DNA of 64,000 bases, from the NCBI GenBank assembly GCA_017562135.1, contig QEYB01000936.1:434001-498000 (forward strand), written 5' to 3'. Of the stretch, positions 58,908 to 64,000 are shown piece by piece. Each line of letters starts with the position of its first letter. Within the stretch, counting starts at the first letter, position 1. A model generated the notes under the pieces. That model was not told where the DNA came from. It did no database searches and saw nothing but the letters and a program-made list of their open reading frames with translations. This DNA comes from Dipylidium caninum (taxonomy: Eukaryota; Platyhelminthes; Cestoda; Cyclophyllidea; Dipylidiidae). The position numbers were made by a program, and so were the translations under genes.

Positions 58908-60505
58908 TGTTTCAAAATTGATAAATAAACTTGGAACTCACGATGGCTGCTTTCACTGTGACGAGATTTTGGCCCTTGTCATGCTACGATTACTACCTGA
59001 ATATTGCAATGCCGAAATAGTTCGGTCTCGTAATGACAATGTCCTCCAGGAGTGCTGTGTTGTTGTCGATGTTGGTTATGAGTTCGACCCACAAAGACAT
59101 CGCTATGACCATCACCATTTGTATGTTTAAAACATTACCTCACCACTTCTTACTATGCAGGTCTTTCAATAAAACTATTTCAGACTTTCACCCTACGTTA
59201 AAGCCAGCAATAAAATTAAGTAGTGCTGGATTAGTTTATGCCCATTTTGGAAAACGCGTTATATCGTCGATTTTGGGCGGCGTATCAATCGATTCTAATA
59301 TCGTGGAGACTCTATTTTCTCATGTTTACGCCACCTTCATCAGTGAAATCGATGCTATTGATAATGGAATACCAATTTCGCCTATACCTCCCAAGCAAGT
59401 TCAAAACCGTATACGTAGTCGAGCCTCATATTTACGTTGCTGTCTACTGCTGAGATTCATTTGAACTTTAACATATTTTGCTTCCAACACCAGCTACTCC
59501 ATCCACACAGACTTATCTTCTCGTGTTTCTCGCTGCAATCCTGCGTGGAATAAGCCCAACGACGACGAGACGGTACTTGGTTATAACATTTCATCCGTCG
59601 TTGAGTCTATCGATCAGTAATTCATTCTGATTTGGTGCTCAATTCATCTCCTTACTCCGCCTCATACATTTTGATTCTTCAGTTCTAAGTCACTGGCATT
59701 TACGTGATTCCTTTAAGTTTCTGATTTTTGCCATGTGAAATTCTTCCCAAACGTTTATTTTCACGCTGATTTCTCTTTACCTAAATGTTCTATTCTGAGG
59801 TTGAATAATTCGATAATTATCTTTGTAGGAATGCTTTTATCGTGCCTACGATTTAGTCGAATCTGAATTTGTCAATTGTGTTCGTGGATTGGCAGAGTAT
59901 TGGTACCCTGCTAGGGAAATCGTGAAGGCTGCATTGCTTTCACGCCACTCCATCCACCCCAGTGGTGCCATACTTCGTCTCTCACAGCCTTGTCCTTGGA
60001 AACAGCATTTCTTCGATTTAGAAGCGGAGGTTCTTGAAATTCAACCGAACAATGAGGACGTGGATGACTTCACAGGTCGACCTGTTTTCTTGATCAGTGA
60101 GAGGAAATGTGTTGATGGACAGGAGTTCAATGTTATCGCCATACCTTGCCGGTCTGATCTGCTCTTTTCGAAAAGGTATGGAAATATAAAAGTAGATCAT
60201 TTGTTATGTCAAATGTATTGCAGCCGATATATCTCAGATGTCTCGCGGTAACTGCGAGACGCTTCGCTCTTGCCTATTTTTATGACTTATTCTCCTTGTT
60301 TTTTTAATTCTTCATCCACTCATGGTATTTTAGGATTCCACTAGTGCCTGCGTGGTCGGGGAAACGCGGTGAGGAATTGTCCATGCTAGCTGGAATCCCT
60401 GGATGCGTTTTCGTCCACACGAATCTCTTCTTGGGCATTCATAAAAATTTCGATGGAGCCATGAAAATGGCTTTAAGTTCCCTCAAGGCAGCAAATTACT
60501 TGTAA
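58908..60505 (+). CDS. MYG1: MYG1 exonuclease (DHH-like), first exon not resolved
   Basis: Exons 58908..59120, 59161..59394, 59494..59572, 59829..60175 and 60334..60505 join in phase to the TAA at 60503..60505. The sequence follows human MYG1 closely: IGTH-type start [47 protein letters not shown] (the DHH signature), [76 protein letters not shown]1 is a 3'-5' RNA exonuclease of nucleolus and mitochondrial matrix. The metal-binding residues (HDGxFHxD, DHHH, DAxD) are intact, so it is probably active. Intron 59395..59493 has a GC donor (GCAAGT) and only this donor restores the frame. Exon 58908 starts in phase 2, so the ATG is upstream. An AATAAA overlaps the stop. Confidence 0.93.
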
Positions 60506-60510
60506 ATAAA
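60505..60510 (+). terminator. Candidate poly(A) signal overlapping the MYG1 stop codon
   Basis: AATAAA begins on the last base of the TAA stop, which would give a 3' UTR of only 15-30 nt if used. Confidence 0.4.
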
Positions 60511-60930
60511 AGGTTGTGTATATTTGGGTAAGAGTGCGGGGCTTTGGTCTGTTGGGTCGCTGGCGATTGCGGCTGCTCGTTTGGGTGGTGCTGCGCGGTA
60601 GTTGGTTCCGTGGTTGTTACGTTGGCCTTGGAAGGTGTTCTGGTTTTCTTTTGGAACAATAATCGTTTGAAGTCGAAGTTATTAATTTTTCAGAGTAAAA
60701 CTTAGATTGGGTTTTAGTGTTTGTCAACTTTTTTGCAGGTCGCGTGAAGTCATTAATGGGTTATATGATGTCCTTGGATTTCACACGACAGTTTGAAAAG
60801 GTCGGGCAGTCTTGAAAGCACTTCTTCGCTAAAACGGTCGAGGCGATTGTCACGTTGCGCTAGTAAGTTTCTGTGGCGCAAGTGTTGCTGCCTCTAGTAT
60901 TTAATAATCTTGTCTTCAGACACTCATATA
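60506..60930. other. Intergenic or first intron of the small coiled-coil gene
   Basis: G/T-rich sequence. A donor-acceptor pair at about 60864..60920 (GTAAGT ... TTCAG) suggests an intron just before the small gene that follows. No coding first exon was identified. Confidence 0.35.
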
Positions 60931-61151
60931 TGGAGCAAAAGTCGGGCGATATTGATATTATTAAAGAGATCCGGGTTTTGGAATCCGATCTGCAGATATT
61001 CTCAACGCGGCAGAAGGTGCTTAAAGGCAGGTTAATGCGCCCATCTAGGTGGTTTATTTCTTTGAATTACTTAGAACAAATCTACGAACTATTTGTCGAT
61101 TTCTTGCCCGACATTTCTCACACAGATGAGGAGCGGGACCCCGTTGATTGA
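60931..61151 (+). CDS. Small hypothetical protein with coiled coil
   Basis: A 73-codon frame from ATG 60931, directly after an acceptor-like TTCAG at 60916..60920. The first half (SGDIDIIKEIRVLESDLQIFSTRQKVLKGRL) has heptad-like spacing of I/L residues and would form a coiled coil. The second half is mixed hydrophobic (WFISLNYLEQIYELFVDFLPDI) with an acidic end (HTDEERDPVD). Size and composition resemble small subunits of larger complexes, but I recognise no family. An upstream exon may exist. Confidence 0.4.
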
Positions 61152-61738
61152 ATGCGCAGTTCCCAACTAATGGCCTCTCACTCCCTTAAGGCCATTATCT
61201 CAAAATTTAAGCCTTTTTTTGCCAATACCTATCACAAGTTTTCTAGTTTTCTTCTACCTGCGATTTGAGCACATCCTACTTATACGGGATTTTTCATGGT
61301 TAATTAAGTACTCACCGCTCTTGCGCGATCCCGAATAAATAGCTGAGTCGTCACCTTACGATCACGCTTTTTAAAAATCCTCATTTAACCTACTTTAACT
61401 TGTATCTGCTTCCTTGTGGTGTGCAGGTGTCAACCGTAGCACTCCCACATCTAAATTCCTCTAAACCCCTTTTTCTCGTGACTTCGTAATCGTGGGATCT
61501 TAAATCATAGACACGATAGTCAATACGCAATCTCTTGTGTTCTATTTCCTGAAGCATTGATGTCTAAAGTTACAAGTCCATATTGGAGCAAATATTCAGT
61601 GAAATAAACAGTTATTCAGTATAATGCAGGGAAGGGTAAGGGGCAGAAGGCAAGGCACGAATTTGACCTGGACAATAAGGGTTGGAAAATGATGGAGGTC
61701 ATCGACGTTGGCGCATCGCGTTAACCCTACTTTCGGCT
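61152..61738. other. Convergent 3' flanks
   Basis: AT-rich sequence between the small coiled-coil frame (plus) and the MAGUK 3' end (minus). Contains AATAAA-like runs around 61337 and 61600 but nothing else recognised. Confidence 0.4.
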
Positions 61739-63044
61739 TCAAAAAGTCCATCCGATGGGTACCCACCTCTCGTGGTTGGTGCTGTTCACCAGGTCGATTA
61801 CCTCTTCCACACTCTCCTCCAAGCCTCGGTGGACTACCACTCTGTCGATATAAGGTCGGTAGATGTATTCCAAAACCTCGCTCTCCTTTGCCAGCCGTGT
61901 TAGGCTCTCATCCTGTATTCACAATAAAAGCATTTGGATAGTCATCACTAAGTAGTGGAGAGAAATTTTGTTCAAAAATATATAAACAATGAGAAAAAGG
62001 GTGCATAGTTGTCAGGACTAGAAATCGTTTCATTCGTTGTCTAGGTTACTTAATTCTACCTCTGGTTGCACACACTGACGTTTGTTTTTTAGGCCACTGT
62101 GAGTAGCCTGAATAGGGGGAAACCCCTTTGCGAACCAAAATGTTGTCGCTACCATAGGCTTCTCCTTCCATGCCATTGTTGGGAGCTTTCAATTGATACC
62201 CTCTCCAGTGTATCATTGGGGGGATTGTTGTAGAAAATTTAAGCTTTGTTTGGTGTCGCTACCCCCCAAGAGTCGCCTAAGAATATGTTGGTAACATAAA
62301 ATAATCTCTGTCCTATGACAATTATTCTCCAGCTTGAATAAATATCAAGAGCAGGCAATTGATAGAGAATCTGGAGGTATTTGAACGCATAGTGTTAAAC
62401 GAATACAAATGCAGAAGCAAACGTGTTTACGAGAAGTTGAGAAAAAATGGAGGTTGCAGTGTGGCGAGAGAAGTCAGGTGGATAAGTGAATGCAAAACTC
62501 GGAGGAGGAGGTGGAAAAGTCAGATAGTAATGTTTGGTTGGTAAGAATTTGTGGGAGGAAATGCAAAAGGTTGTAGAGCAAAATGGGCAATAGGAGGCGC
62601 CAAAATCATAAAATGAGGCAAAACAAGGGGGTTTTGGGTGGCAGAACATGGGAAAGCCTTGTAAAATGGAGATGTGTTTAGTGGGGAGCGAACGAAAATG
62701 CAAAGTGTCACAATGGATGGAGGCGGGAGGACCTACCAGCATATCGTGCTGGCCATTGTGACTGAGGAGTCGATTTAGCGGCGGCGGCACCAATAACACC
62801 ACCAGAGGTGCAAATTCCGCGGAACGTAGGATCCGGAGGGCACGCGGTTCAACATCCAACACCGGTAGTCGTCCGGATGCTATGGCATCACGCACACTGT
62901 CTAACCGGATGCCAAAGAGGATGTTCTTGCGCTGACCGTACTCAAGGAATTCCTTACTCACAATGTCCGCTGCCATTTCCTCCTCCTGCACAAAGTAATA
63001 ATGCTCACCATTTCGTTCATTTGCCTCCGGTTTACGTGTTGTAT
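61739..63044 (-). CDS. C-terminal guanylate-kinase domain of a p55-like MAGUK (MPP/CASK group), 5' part missing
   Basis: Two exons: 62737..63044 and 61739..61912 (TGA at 61739..61741). The first gives TTRKPEANERNGEHYYFVQEEEMAADIVSKEFLEYGQ...FGIRLDSVRDAIASGRLPVLDVEPRALRILRSAEFAPLVVLLVPP. The second gives DESLTRLAKESEVLEYIYRPYIDRVVV...LEESVEEVIDLV...HERWVPIGWTF, the typical MAGUK end (WVPxxW). TTR, the Y/F-E-Y-G motif and LDVEPxAL are those of CASK and MPP proteins. In this class the GK domain binds phosphoproteins rather than acting as a kinase. The first visible exon enters in phase 1, so the P-loop-like part, SH3, PDZ and L27 domains must lie further upstream on the minus strand, beyond what I could resolve or outside the window. 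Confidence 0.88.
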
Positions 63045-64000
63045 CTGTACAAATAAACAACCAATGCACTGGAAATGAGGGAACTTTAAATTCCGTTAAA
63101 GGGGTTAACTCGACAAGACTTTTGGGAAATGAAAGGGTAAGTTTGTTGGTACTCATGGTACCACTCAACCCTTTTTTTGCCCTTTTATACACTTATTCCG
63201 GTCAGAACTCGATTATAATCGAGACACATTTATTCAAAACCTCCCTTCCCCGTATTGAATCATGGATGAGTCCTTTTTTGGAAATACTTTGCACTTGTCT
63301 GGAAGACAGTGCATTAAACAGCTTCGTCCTTAGTCAATCGTAATCACTACGTCCATACTTTACCGTCTTTCACCTGAATGGCCGAGGGGATTAAAAAAAA
63401 TCAGGCGAAATCGAAGAACGGGGAGATGGAGACTGAGAAACGGCAATGGTCTGTTGGTACATCTCCCCTGTCTTCCAGTGACCTTCATGGTGTGAATATC
63501 ACTGTCGTGATATCTTGAACGTCTAACTTCGTCTGGAGGCGTGTAGGTGGGTGGGGTAGCGGGGGGAGGGGAAGTTAGCAACAGATGCGTTTCTATCCTG
63601 ACAACAGATGGTTTCCTCTCCGACGTTTCTTTCCTCCACTCCCTGTCAAATGTTATTTGGGGTGATAGGGAGCGTAGGACGAGATAACCGCGGAATACCT
63701 CGAGAGATTTTGCAAGAGTGACATTTGTGGGTAAGCACATCACCATTGTAAAAAACCGCTTTATTTACTTGGTGATTTTATCATGTGCGTTCATTGCATT
63801 ATCTTGATGGGAAGGCAAGTCTGCAGTACGCTCGCTCGGCTGATAAGCTGCTCCGCCATGGTGTCCGGATTCGCATACCCGGGGTCCCATCCCTAAGACT
63901 CAGGTGATTGATTGAAGCCAAGAAACAGGGTTCCGCCAGCCTAAGAGCCGCATAGGCGTGAGGAAGCCGGAAAAGGTTGGTAGGATGTATGAGGCTTCAG
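63045..64000. other. Intron or upstream sequence of the MAGUK gene
   Basis: Probably a long intron of the MAGUK gene. A minus-strand frame at 63360..63746 is not MAGUK-like. The last 200 bp (about 63790..64000) are GC-richer and different in character, possibly part of a repeat. Confidence 0.35.

Noticed and set aside
61682..61941. Two plus-strand frames of 73 and 77 codons
   Set aside because: They are the complement of the MAGUK last exon (61739..61912), which encodes a recognisable GK C-terminus.
1..64000. CRISPR arrays, operons, ribosome binding sites, phage genes
   Set aside because: The window is eukaryotic with introns throughout; no regularly spaced repeats were seen.

Overview
The window looks like nuclear DNA of a flatworm, most probably a tapeworm. 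That is an inference from compact multi-exon genes, many introns of only 29-41 nt with GT-AG (sometimes GC-AG) borders, a degenerate fragment of the 18S rRNA 5' end with flatworm-like sequence, and a purely metazoan gene set. Nothing points to bacterial, viral or plasmid DNA. Exons were joined by hand, by matching splice sites, phase and family similarity recalled from memory; no database search or RNA data was available.

Layout. 0-3 kb (minus): STEEP1-like protein cut by the window edge, then a complete GDPD1-type glycerophosphodiesterase. 4.1-6.4 kb (plus): BTB-BACK-Kelch protein with an apparent frameshift. 6.6 kb: 18S rRNA fragment. 7.4-9.6 kb (plus): reticulon. 10.5-17.9 kb (minus): MMS22L-like replication-repair protein. 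21-22.5 kb (minus): unrecognised gene. 23.6 kb (plus): TPPP/p25. 25.5-28.3 kb (minus): the standout, a predicted fusion of two ELAV-type RRMs to a serine/threonine dehydratase-like PLP fold whose Schiff-base lysine is replaced by alanine. 29.4-31.3 kb (minus): PDZ protein of the PDLIM/Zasp type. 34-35.2 kb (plus): TPGS2. 36.3 kb (plus): intronless Rho-family GTPase with an altered switch II. 39 kb (plus): TMEM42. 40-44.2 kb (minus): WDHD1/AND-1 without a visible HMG box. 46-48.5 kb (plus): DLGAP/SAPAP. 49 kb (plus): SRSF1. 51.1 kb (minus): ATP synthase subunit f. 54.9-57.8 kb (minus): unrecognised Pro-rich/acidic protein. 58.9-60.5 kb (plus): MYG1. 61.7-63 kb (minus): C-terminal guanylate-kinase part of a p55-like MAGUK.

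The genes do not form a pathway. Some share themes: replication forks (MMS22L, WDHD1), RNA binding (SRSF1, RRM fusion), microtubules (TPPP, TPGS2) and scaffolds (PDZ protein, DLGAP, MAGUK). The larger intergenic stretches (18-21 kb, 31.5-34 kb, 36.9-38.9 kb, 51.5-54.8 kb) show no coding signal that I can support.
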